Assembly (NCBI RefSeq): GCF_005768555.2
Contig: NZ_VCHX02000182.1
Coordinates: 1-64,000, forward strand
Direction of reading: 5' to 3'
DNA length: 64,000 nucleotides
Origin: Streptomyces sporangiiformans
GTDB lineage: Bacteria; Actinomycetota; Actinomycetes; Streptomycetales; Streptomycetaceae
How positions within the stretch are numbered: the first letter of the stretch is position 1; each line of letters opens with the position of its first letter. The notes under the pieces are model-generated. The model saw nothing but the letters and a program-made list of their open reading frames with translations. It ran no database searches and was not told the DNA's origin. Position numbers and translations under genes: made by a program. Of the stretch, positions 26,416-33,437 are shown piece by piece.

Positions 26416-26467
26416 CGACCGTACGGACGACCGTACGGATGGCTGGGACGCTCTTCGACCGTACGGA
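26416..26467 (-). promoter_or_regulatory. Three copies of CGACCGTACGGA upstream of the lipoprotein gene
   Basis: The same 12-mer occurs at 26416-26427, 26428-26439 and 26456-26467. Each contains the palindrome CCGTACGG. The copies begin about 29-70 bp before the GTG start on the minus strand, a natural place for a regulator to bind. Confidence 0.4.
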
Positions 26468-26572
26468 GGCGGGGCGAGCGGCGGGATCCGGAGCACTCCC
26501 GAATCAGGGGTGGGGTAAACCCCCGTACCCGTTGTCGGCAGCGCCGGCGCCTCATTTGGGGCCGATACGGGT

Positions 26573-26603
26573 TTGCGGGGCACTGCCCCGGGCAATGTAG
26601 GCT
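26573..26603 (+). promoter_or_regulatory. Candidate promoter of tRNA-Val
   Basis: TTGCGG (26573-26578) and TAGGCT (26598-26603) are 19 bp apart and end 13 bp before the tRNA. Confidence 0.45.
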
Positions 26604-26616
26604 GTCGACTCGTCCC

Positions 26617-26691
26617 GGGCACGTAGCTCAGTGGTAGAGCGCCGCCCTTACAAGGCGGATGTCGGCGGTTCGAAACCGTCCGTGCCCACCA
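26617..26691 (+). tRNA. tRNA-Val (anticodon TAC)
   Basis: A complete cloverleaf of 75 bases with encoded CCA. The acceptor stem GGGCACG (26617-26623) pairs with CGTGCCC (26681-26687). The anticodon loop CTTACAA between CCGCC and GGCGG gives anticodon TAC, valine. GGTTCGAAAC is the T-loop. No integrase or att-like repeat lies beside it. Confidence 0.97.
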
Positions 26692-26703
26692 GTTCCAGGA
26701 CGT

Positions 26704-26759
26704 GAGAAAGGCCCAGCTCGGCGGGTGTGCACCCGGAGACCTGGGCCTTGGTCTTTCTC
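26704..26759 (+). terminator. Terminator of the tRNA transcript
   Basis: AAGGCCCAG (26708-26716) pairs with CTGGGCCTT (26741-26749); outer GAGAAAG/CTTTCTC can lengthen the stem with a small bulge. Confidence 0.8.
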
Positions 26760-26812
26760 GGCCGGCCGGTGGCGGCGTGCCACTTGAGCCGTGCCACTGA
26801 GGAGGAGGGGCC

Positions 26813-27376
26813 ATGCCTGCCGAGGGGCGGTTCCGGGCGAGCGGGTGGCGAGGGCGCGAGGTGGAGATACCGCGCCTCGAGGGGCAGCGGGGGCCCGCGC
26901 TCCTGGAGTTCAAGGGGGGGCTGACCACCTCGTTCAAGGTGTCCGCGCTGTACCGGTCGGCGACCCGGAAGATCCACGGCGACGCGCTGCTGTATTCGTA
27001 CGGGCCCAGGGCGCGACGGGTGCTGCTGCCCGCGCGGTACAACCGGGTGGCGATCCGCCGCGTGAAGCCGAGCCACACCTCGGGGACCGGATTCTCCCGC
27101 TGGCACCTGCGGACGTTGGAGGTCGCCGACCTGCCGAAGCTGGTGGACACGCTGGCAGGCAAGCACGAGACGCTCGTGTACTTCGACGGCAGTGCCCGCG
27201 TGTCGTTCGCCTGGCTGGGAGACACCGAATACGGAGAGCTCCACTTCACGCCCGAAGGCGGGGGCGAATCCCGAGAGCTGACCCGGCGCGGCCACATCCG
27301 CGGCACGGTCGTGATTCCGGGCGAAGGCTTCCTGGCCGTCCGCCACTGCGATCAGTGGACGCTGGAACGGCGGTAG
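26813..27376 (+). CDS. Conserved-looking hypothetical protein
   Basis: 187 residues after GAGGAGGGGCC and an ATG. It is basic and mostly beta-strand by appearance (LLEFKGGLTTSFKVSALYRSATRKIHGDALLYSYG; ETLVYFDGSARVSFAWLGDTEYGELHFTPEGGG). I see no membrane helix, signal peptide or known catalytic motif. It converges with a small gene six bases away. No function can be given. Confidence 0.75.
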   Translation: MPAEGRFRASGWRGREVEIPRLEGQRGPALLEFKGGLTTSFKVSALYRSATRKIHGDALLYSYGPRARRVLLPARYNRVAIRRVKPSHTSGTGFSRWHLRTLEVADLPKLVDTLAGKHETLVYFDGSARVSFAWLGDTEYGELHFTPEGGGESRELTRRGHIRGTVVIPGEGFLAVRHCDQWTLERR

Positions 27377-27382
27377 CGACCG

Positions 27383-27742
27383 TCACACCGGCTCCTCGTC
27401 CCCGCGAGGTCCCTCCTCCGCCTCGTGCGCGTGCTTGAGGCTCATCCGTGCGTCCACCTTCTCCGCGGTCGCGACCTCGGCCCAGAAGCGGTGGCAGGTC
27501 ACGAAGACCGCCAGCTCGCGTTCGCGCTCTCGGAGCTTCTCCACTTCGGCCTGTTCGTCGGCGGACCAGCCGGGCGACGCGGGGCGCTCCACCTTGCGCC
27601 AGCCGGCGTCGTCACTGAAGCCGTCGAGCGGCTCGACCGACCAGGGGAGCCGCTTCAGCAGGGCCAGAAGCTCGGCCCGGACCTGATGCAGTTCCTCCTG
27701 ACCAGCCAGGAGGTCACTCGGGAAGTCATAGGTCGCAGCCAC
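27383..27742 (-). CDS. Small hypothetical protein
   Basis: 119 residues, helical and acidic. It begins with AATYDFPSDLLAGQEELHQVRAELLALLKRLPWSVEP, which reads as two amphipathic helices, then a charged linker (ADEQAEVEKLRERERELAVFVTCHRFW). No recognised domain. Codon use fits the genome, supporting a real gene. Confidence 0.75.
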   Translation of the reverse strand: MAATYDFPSDLLAGQEELHQVRAELLALLKRLPWSVEPLDGFSDDAGWRKVERPASPGWSADEQAEVEKLRERERELAVFVTCHRFWAEVATAEKVDARMSLKHAHEAEEGPRGDEEPV

Positions 27743-27970
27743 GCGGCAATGCTACGCCTGTTCGAATTTGGGATGCGAGTTTCTTGGGGGACTTCACGCG
27801 AACTGTGACCGAGCGACCCCGCGCCCGCCGGGGTCCTCGGTGGGAAGCCGGGGCACCCCCGCGTGCTCGGTGAAAAGATTTTCCGGGGCAGTTGTCGATC
27901 CCGTCGTCGCCCGCTCGACGCATGGGTGAGAGGCGGGGAGAGACCCCGTCCGTTCGATCGAGGAGTCACC

Positions 27971-28327
27971 ATGCCGCGTTTTCTGACGATGGTCCGCATC
28001 GACGAGCAGAGCATGCCCGCGGAGGGGCCGGGTCCCGAGTTCGAGGAGCGCATGGGCGCGCTGCTCGAGGAGATCACCAAGGCCGGGGTCATGCTGGACA
28101 CGGCCGGGCTCACGCCGACTGCGGAGGGCACCCGGGTCACCTGGTCCGGGGGCCGGTTCAGTCAGGTCGACGGGCCGTTCACCGAGTCCAAGGAAGTGAT
28201 CGGCGGCTACGCCATCACCCAGTGCAAGGACAAGGCCGAGGCCCTGGAGTGGACGAAGCGGTTCCTGCAGATCCACCCGGAGGAGTGGACCGTCACGGTC
28301 GAGGTCCGCGAGATCGCCGAGGGCTGA
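27971..28327 (+). CDS. YciI-like (DGPF) protein
   Basis: 118 residues with the DGPFTESKE motif that defines the YCII-related/PhnB-like DGPF family (RFSQVDGPFTESKEVIGGYAITQCKDKAEALEWTKRF), a ferredoxin-like fold. Such genes often sit next to ECF sigma factors, but none is present here. The ATG follows AGGAG. Enzymatic role unknown. Confidence 0.88.
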   Translation: MPRFLTMVRIDEQSMPAEGPGPEFEERMGALLEEITKAGVMLDTAGLTPTAEGTRVTWSGGRFSQVDGPFTESKEVIGGYAITQCKDKAEALEWTKRFLQIHPEEWTVTVEVREIAEG

Positions 28328-28348
28328 CCGCTCAGGTCACTGCAGAAC

Positions 28349-28395
28349 GGGTCGCGTTGCGACCCGCCCGAGGGGGAGGCGGTTCTCCCTCGGGC
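28349..28395 (+). terminator. Two adjacent hairpins after the YciI-like gene
   Basis: GGGTCGC-GTT-GCGACCC (28349-28365) is followed immediately by GCCCGAGGG (28366-28374) pairing with CCCTCGGGC (28387-28395). Confidence 0.75.
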
Positions 28396-28487
28396 GGCGG
28401 ACCCGGGTCCTTCCGGCAGGCGATCCGGGCGCCCCGTACGGCTGGGACCTTCGATGGGGAAGAGTCCGCCGGACCGGAGGACCGTTC

Positions 28488-29132
28488 ATGCCCACTCATA
28501 CCGAACCGCCGCCCACCGCCGGGCGGTTGCGTGCCGCCTGGGCGGCCGCGCACGCCCCCGTGCCGGGGGCGCCTCGCTGGGGGCGGGCGGCCGCGCTCGC
28601 CGTCCCGTTGCTCGTGCTGCCGTCCGGGCTGTGGCGGATCGTGACGGTTGTCTTCCCCGTTCAGGACGACGGAAGGGCGCACGGCTCGGGAGACCTCCCG
28701 CCATGGCTGCCCGAGGAGGTGTACGTGGTCCTTCTGTCGGTCCTCACCGAACTGCTGGCCTTCACCGCGTACGGGCTGATCGCCACGTGGGGAGAGGTCG
28801 TCCCGCGGTGGGTACCGGGACTGGGCGGGCGTCGGATCCCGACGCCCGCCGCCGTCGTGCCCGCGGCGGCGGGCGCCCTCCTCCTCACGGCGCTGAGCTC
28901 CGCGACGGCCGTCGCGGACCTCGCCGGAGTCACGCTTCGCGGCGACCCGCTCCCCGAGGGCTACCCGGGACAGGTGCCGGGCTGGAGCGCGGTCGTCTTC
29001 TACGTCAGCTATGCGCCGCTCCTGCTGTGGGGGCCCTGCCTGGGCGCGCTCACGGTCGCGTACTGGAGGCGCAGGCGCGCACCTACAGCCGTACCGACGC
29101 TCCCGGCTCCAACAGGTGCAGCCGGTCGGTGA
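28488..29132 (+). CDS. Integral membrane protein, four or five helices
   Basis: 214 residues with GGAGG before the ATG. Hydrophobic segments: AALAVPLLVLPSGLWRIVTVVF, VYVVLLSVLTELLAFTAYGLI, AAVVPAAAGALLLTALSSA and VVFYVSYAPLLLWGPCLGALTVAYW, ending in a basic tail. No motif identifies an activity. Its 3' end overlaps the end of the MBL-fold remnant on the other strand, which suggests the remnant is not under selection. Confidence 0.82.
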   Translation: MPTHTEPPPTAGRLRAAWAAAHAPVPGAPRWGRAAALAVPLLVLPSGLWRIVTVVFPVQDDGRAHGSGDLPPWLPEEVYVVLLSVLTELLAFTAYGLIATWGEVVPRWVPGLGGRRIPTPAAVVPAAAGALLLTALSSATAVADLAGVTLRGDPLPEGYPGQVPGWSAVVFYVSYAPLLLWGPCLGALTVAYWRRRRAPTAVPTLPAPTGAAGR

Positions 29133-29412
29133 GTTCGGCCTCGGTGAAGGCCTTGGTGAGGGTGAGCGGGCCGTCCGGTACCAGCGGGGTGCGCCCGCGA
29201 ACGGCACCGCCACGTAGGGCAGCGCTCGCGCGGGCGCGCTCGTACGCCGAGGCCGTGGACAGCACCAGCGGGGCGCCCGCGAGGTACCTACGGCCCGAGG
29301 CATCGAGGTTGTCGGGGTGCTGGTCGTGCGAGAGCAGGACCGCGTCGACCGCGCCGATGTCCGGGGCGGCGACCGCCGGACCGGCCGACTTCACCAGCTT
29401 CCGTAACGCATC
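29083..29412 (-). pseudogene. Remnant of an MBL-fold metallo-hydrolase
   Basis: The reading frame contains RKLVKSAGPAVAAPDIGAVDAV then LLSHDQHPDNLDASGRRYLA and PLVLSTASAYERA. This is the H-x-H-x-D-like metal site region of an MBL protein (here S-H-D-Q-H-P-D-N). The N-terminal strand expected before it is missing, the region after about 45 residues jumps to a tail-like VPDGPLTLTKAFTEAELTDRL, and no start codon fits. I read it as a gene fragment with N-terminal loss and an internal deletion. Confidence 0.7.
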
Positions 29413-29451
29413 CCCGTTACACGAATCCCGGTCACGCGCGAGACTGGACGC

Positions 29452-29691
29452 ATGTGCCGCAGCATCAAGACCCTTCGCCCGCCCGTACTCCCCGAAGAGG
29501 CCACCGAGGAGGACATCCGCGCCGCCGCGCTCCAGTACGTCCGCAAGGTCTCCGGCTTCCGCGCCCCGGCCGCCCACAACCGCGAGGTGTTCGACCGGGC
29601 GGTCGAAGCGATCGCGCAGGCGACGGCCGACCTGCTGGACGGGCTCGAGGTGCGGGGGCAGGGGCAGCCGGCTGCCCGCCGGGCGGGCTGA
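29452..29691 (+). CDS. DUF2277 family small protein
   Basis: 79 residues starting MCRSIKTLRPP, the highly conserved start of DUF2277, followed by ATEEDIRAAALQYVRKVSGFRAPAAHN and a helix with FDRAVEAIAQATADLLDGL. Related proteins carry this CRSIKTLR start with its single Cys. Function unknown. No clear ribosome binding site. Confidence 0.88.
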   Translation: MCRSIKTLRPPVLPEEATEEDIRAAALQYVRKVSGFRAPAAHNREVFDRAVEAIAQATADLLDGLEVRGQGQPAARRAG

Positions 29692-29779
29692 CCCCGTAAG
29701 CCACTGGCGGCCGGTCGGCCCGTCACGCCTCGCCCCGCCGCGCAGGGTCACGCTCCCGAACCGGTCACGCCCCGCAGAC

Positions 29780-30403
29780 TCACGCCTCCGCCGGCGGTCG
29801 TCGTATGAGGTACGCCGCCCCGGCGCCCGCCGCGAACAGCGCCCCGATCGAAACGGCCGTGGCGAGCCACGTCGCGCCCAGCCACTGGCCGCCGAAGTAG
29901 CCGAGGGCGACGCTGTACGCGGCCCAGGTCAGGCCCGCGAGGACGGACCAGGGCAGGAACTCGCGGACGCGGCGGTGCGCGGCGCCCGCGCCCAGCGAGA
30001 CGACCGAGCGGCCCGCGGGCGCGAAACGGGCAATGACGACGAGGGCGCCGCCGCCGCGCGAGAGGGCCGCGCCGAGACGTTCCTGCGCGCCGGTCAGGCG
30101 GCGGGAGCGGGCGATGGCACGATCCAGTCGCTTGCCGCCGCGCCAGGCCAGCCGGTACGCGACCAGGTCACCGAGGACCGACGCGGTGGCCGCGGAGAGG
30201 ATCAGCGACAGGATGTCGGGCACATGGCCTTCGGGCATCTGGCCGGTCGCCGCACCGGTGCCGGCCGCGGCGGCCGTCGCCGCCGTGATGACCAGGATGC
30301 CGCTCGGCAGCACCGGCAGGAACACGTCGAGCAGGACGGACAAGGCCACCACGGCGTAGATCCATGGGCTGCCGGTCAGCGCCCCCACACTCTCAAGCAC
30401 CAC
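29780..30403 (-). CDS. DedA/VTT-domain membrane protein
   Basis: 207 residues with the SNARE-associated (VTT) domain layout: ILSLILSAATASVLGDLVAYRLAWRGG, then RGGGALVVIARFAPAGRSVVSLGAGAAHRRVREFLPWS with the family's R-F-x-P-x-x-R motif, and two more helices. Such proteins are thought to flip phospholipids or undecaprenyl phosphate. GTG start with GGGAGAT just before it. Confidence 0.9.
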   Translation of the reverse strand: MVLESVGALTGSPWIYAVVALSVLLDVFLPVLPSGILVITAATAAAAGTGAATGQMPEGHVPDILSLILSAATASVLGDLVAYRLAWRGGKRLDRAIARSRRLTGAQERLGAALSRGGGALVVIARFAPAGRSVVSLGAGAAHRRVREFLPWSVLAGLTWAAYSVALGYFGGQWLGATWLATAVSIGALFAAGAGAAYLIRRPPAEA

Positions 30404-30566
30404 ATCTCCCTGTGTCTCCCCCGTAGGCCCGGCCCGTGCGGCGATGCCGCGATGTCGCGGGGGAGCGGCAGGAGCGGCCTGTGACAGCCATACAGCGTAC
30501 GCCGCGGGTCAGACGGGAGATCCACAGGGGGATCGTCTGATTGCCACACCATGTTCACCAAGACGA

Positions 30567-30604
30567 CGGCACCCGCCCCCGGTTGCGCTTGGGGGCGGGT
30601 GCCG
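30567..30604 (-). terminator. Strong terminator after the DoxX gene
   Basis: A perfect 14-bp stem, CGGCACCCGCCCCC with GGGGGCGGGTGCCG, and a 10-base loop, 11 bp past the DoxX stop codon. Confidence 0.9.
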
Positions 30605-30614
30605 TGACACAGCG

Positions 30615-31067
30615 TCAGGCGGCGACGGGCTCCGAGCTGCGCTCGCCCGCGGTGGCCGAAGACGTGCGGCGCGAGAAGAGCCGGTCGACGCCGAGCGCGC
30701 CCGAGCCGGTGAAGACCAGCAGGAACATCGACCAGCAGTACATGGCCGCGCCCTCGCCCTGGTTCTCGATCGGCCACAGGCCCTGGGGCTGGTGGACCTT
30801 GAAGTACGCGTACGCCATCGCGCCCGAGGCGATGAACGCCGCGAAGCGCGTACCGAGGCCGAGCAGGACCAGAGCACCGCCGACGAGCTCGATGACAGCC
30901 GCGTACCAGTTCGGCCAGGCGCCCGTCTCGACAGTGGCGCCCTTGCCGTCCATGCCGCCCAGGACACCTAAGAGCGACTGGGCTCCGTGGCAGGTGAAGA
31001 GCAGGCCGATGACGATGCGGAACAGGCCTATGGCGTACGGCTGGGCGCTGTTGAGCCGTCCGGTCAT
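30615..31067 (-). CDS. DoxX family membrane protein, predicted iron-regulated
   Basis: 150 residues with four hydrophobic segments in the DoxX pattern (YAIGLFRIVIGLLFTCHGAQSLLG; WYAAVIELVGGALVLLGLGTRFAAFIASGAMAYAYF; YCWSMFLLVFTGSGALGVDRLF). AAGGAG precedes the ATG. In mycobacteria DoxX joins SodA and SseA in a membrane redox complex. Here the upstream region carries a DmdR/IdeR-like iron box over the -10, so iron should repress it (inference). Its own terminator makes it a single-gene unit. Confidence 0.9.
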   Translation of the reverse strand: MTGRLNSAQPYAIGLFRIVIGLLFTCHGAQSLLGVLGGMDGKGATVETGAWPNWYAAVIELVGGALVLLGLGTRFAAFIASGAMAYAYFKVHQPQGLWPIENQGEGAAMYCWSMFLLVFTGSGALGVDRLFSRRTSSATAGERSSEPVAA

Positions 31068-31137
31068 TGGGGGAACTCCTTCGGTCTAGTGCGGTCCTCG
31101 GGACCGCTGTTGGGGGACGTAAACCGAGCGAGTGACG

Positions 31138-31167
31138 AGGTTAGGTTACGCTAATCAATGGTTGCAA
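31138..31167 (-). promoter_or_regulatory. Promoter with DmdR/IdeR-like iron box ahead of the DoxX gene
   Basis: The plus-strand window 31141-31159 matches 15 of 19 positions of the iron-box consensus TTAGGTTAGGCTAACCTAA. On the minus strand, TTGCAA (31167-31162) and TAACCT (31143-31138) are 18 bp apart and make a good -35/-10 pair, with the box covering the -10. It lies over the stop codon of the FAD gene, 70-90 bp before the DoxX start. Confidence 0.75.
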
Positions 31168-33115
31168 GTTCAACATCTGGCCAGTAATCGGCTTCCGTAT
31201 CCGGCTTCGTCGCAGCTACGGCCGTCCGCAGCGCCGCTCGCGCCACCGCATCCGTGTCCGAAAGGGTGACCGAATCTACGCCCGGCCTGGCCCCGGCCGC
31301 CGTCACCCAGTGCACGCCCTCCGTGGGCACGCCCAGCACGAACCGCCTTGGGTGCGGGTGTCCCTGACGGTCGATCAGACGATACGGCCGCGGGGTGACG
31401 TCGAGCCCTCCGGTTTCGTAACCGTCCACCGTGTGCGGACGGCACCGGCCCGTCTTCAGCAGCCGGGCGAGCAGGTCGTCGGCGGTTCGCCGCAGGTCCG
31501 GCTCCGGCAGCCGTGCCTCGATGAGTGTGGTCGCCCGGACGATCGAGCCGGGCACGTCGGGGGAGTGCGCCACCCACGCTCCGTCCTCGGCCCGTACCTC
31601 CAGCCGCGGCCCGAGTACCTCCAGGACGCCCGCCTCGATCAGCGCGACCATCTCCTCGATGCGGCGCCGGGGCGGGCCGATCGACAGGAACGCGTTCAGC
31701 GGCGTGTACCAGCGGTCCAGGTGGTCCCGGCGCGAGGCGCCCGCCAGCCCGCTGTGGTCCACGATCTGCCGCACCTCGTTGCGCAGGTCGCGCAGGACGT
31801 CGAGGGCCGCCTTGAGCGGGCCGTCGACGTTGCCGAGAGCGGCCTGCTCGGCGTCCTCGCGCAGATATGCGAGCAGCCAGCTCCGGAAGTCGCCGGGGCC
31901 TTCGAAGACCTGTCCCGCGTGCGGGCGCGAAATCCGGTCCCAGGACCAGCGTTCGGCATCCGGGATGCCGAACTCATCAAGGATGAGGGCCTCTTGGGGC
32001 GCACGGTGGGGCACGGCGAGGAAGCGCTCACGGAAGCTCTGTCGCACCGTGCCGGTCCGCATCGCGGGGTCGGCCCGCCGGCCCGGCTCCTGGGCGCGCC
32101 CCAGCAGTGTCTCGTAGTAGACCGTTTCCACCTCCTTCGCCACCAACGGCCATATCTCGGCGAGGAAGTCCGCGGCGTCGCCGGAGTCCGCGCGTTTGCG
32201 GAAGAGCGAGATGACGTCCGGAGTGAGGACCAGGGGAGTGTGCCGGCCGTACGGGCCCTTCGCGTTGTCGCCGCGGGCCTGGTACGGGATACCGCGGCGC
32301 GAACCCGCGTACAGGCGGGGCTCGCGGCCCGAGGCCGCATAGCGCAGGCCGCCCTGTGCCGTGGGGAGGAAGCGGCCGCCGCGGGCCGTCGTCAGCAGGG
32401 CCATGTGGTCGAAGAAGTTGAGGCCCAGGCCGCGCAGCAGGACGGGTTCACCGGGGGCGAGCGGGGCGAGGTCGAGGTCGGCCGGGTTGGCGGGCGGGAT
32501 GTGGCGCAGGCCGTGACGGTCGGCGTACTCCGTGAGGCGCTGCTGTGTCTGGTCCGCGACCGTGGGCAGGTGGCCCTGAGCGAGGATCACGGCGGCCAGG
32601 TCCGACAGGGTGCGGCCGTCGTCGAGTACGAGCGACTGGTGGCCGTCGGCCGCGTCGTCGAGGCGTATCGCGCGTGCCCGGTGCACCTCGACCCGTATCG
32701 AGGGCGGCGCCCCGCGCACGACCTCGGCGAACACCCACTCCAGGTACTGGCCGTACCGCGCGCGAGTCGGGTACGCGTCCGGGGCCAGCTCGCCGGCGGC
32801 CCAGGCGTGCAGGCTCGGTCCCGGGCGTATCGGTCCCGCGCACTCCACGCTGTCGTCGGTGAAGAGGGTCACCTGGGAGGCCACGGTGTTCATCAGCAGC
32901 TCGGCCGGCTGGTCGGTCCGCCAGACGCGGCCGGGGCCCGGCGGCGACGGATCGACGACATGGACCGTCAGACGCGTCCCGGGCGTGAGGAGCTCGGGGG
33001 CGGAGGCGCAGAGGCGTTCCAGGACGCTCGTGCCGCGCGGGCCGGCGCCGACCAGCGCGACGGAGACCTCGGCGGAATCGGCGGTCGCCGCTGGTTCCGC
33101 GGTCGCTGCAGACAA
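31151..33115 (-). CDS. FAD/NAD(P)-binding protein (YdhS-like)
   Basis: 654 residues. An N-terminal Rossmann fold reads VALVGAGPRGTSVLERL (G-x-G-x-x-G). Next come HVVDPSPPGPGRVWRTDQPAELLMNT, the family's flavin-contact region, and VLLRGLGLNFFDHMALL in the second dinucleotide fold. Size and motifs fit the FAD-NAD(P)-binding domain (PF13454-like) proteins, whose reactions are poorly known; hydroxylase-like activity is a guess. TTG start after GGGAG. Upstream of the DoxX gene on the same strand but with its own promoter. Confidence 0.85.
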   Translation of the reverse strand: MSAATAEPAATADSAEVSVALVGAGPRGTSVLERLCASAPELLTPGTRLTVHVVDPSPPGPGRVWRTDQPAELLMNTVASQVTLFTDDSVECAGPIRPGPSLHAWAAGELAPDAYPTRARYGQYLEWVFAEVVRGAPPSIRVEVHRARAIRLDDAADGHQSLVLDDGRTLSDLAAVILAQGHLPTVADQTQQRLTEYADRHGLRHIPPANPADLDLAPLAPGEPVLLRGLGLNFFDHMALLTTARGGRFLPTAQGGLRYAASGREPRLYAGSRRGIPYQARGDNAKGPYGRHTPLVLTPDVISLFRKRADSGDAADFLAEIWPLVAKEVETVYYETLLGRAQEPGRRADPAMRTGTVRQSFRERFLAVPHRAPQEALILDEFGIPDAERWSWDRISRPHAGQVFEGPGDFRSWLLAYLREDAEQAALGNVDGPLKAALDVLRDLRNEVRQIVDHSGLAGASRRDHLDRWYTPLNAFLSIGPPRRRIEEMVALIEAGVLEVLGPRLEVRAEDGAWVAHSPDVPGSIVRATTLIEARLPEPDLRRTADDLLARLLKTGRCRPHTVDGYETGGLDVTPRPYRLIDRQGHPHPRRFVLGVPTEGVHWVTAAGARPGVDSVTLSDTDAVARAALRTAVAATKPDTEADYWPDVELATID

Positions 33116-33437
33116 AGGGGTGACTCCCGGGCGTGTGGGGCGCTGGGTAGCAAACCGTCCGCCGGAAGCGGATGGTCCGCCTCATCATGCCGTCACGCGG
33201 CACGGGAGCCGAGCCCTTGACGGGATCAAGGGCGTCAGGTGTGGGATGCGTCACGAGCATCACGGGCAACAGGCGTGATAGGCGGGCAACCTGCGGAATA
33301 GGCGTATGCAAGAGACGTATCGATCGGTGGATCGGTGGATCGGTGGCTTGACGACTCGCGGCGCCTGTCGTCGCGGGCAGGGTGGTGTGAGTTCGGGCTC
33401 GGTGCCCGGCACCCGGCGCCCGTCGTGACCGGCAGGG
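33116..33437. other. 322-bp intergenic stretch with an 8-bp tandem repeat
   Basis: Between the FAD gene and the phosphatase gene. It holds three GATCGGTG units (33322-33345) and a direct repeat of CGCC-GTCGT near 33363 and 33417. No ORF or convincing promoter is visible. Confidence 0.5.
33322..33345. repeat. Three 8-bp tandem repeats
   Basis: GATCGGTG three times in a row without change. Confidence 0.9.

Noticed and set aside
26617..26691. tRNA-Val as an integration site of a mobile element
   Set aside because: No integrase, no repeated 3' end of the tRNA and normal composition on both sides.
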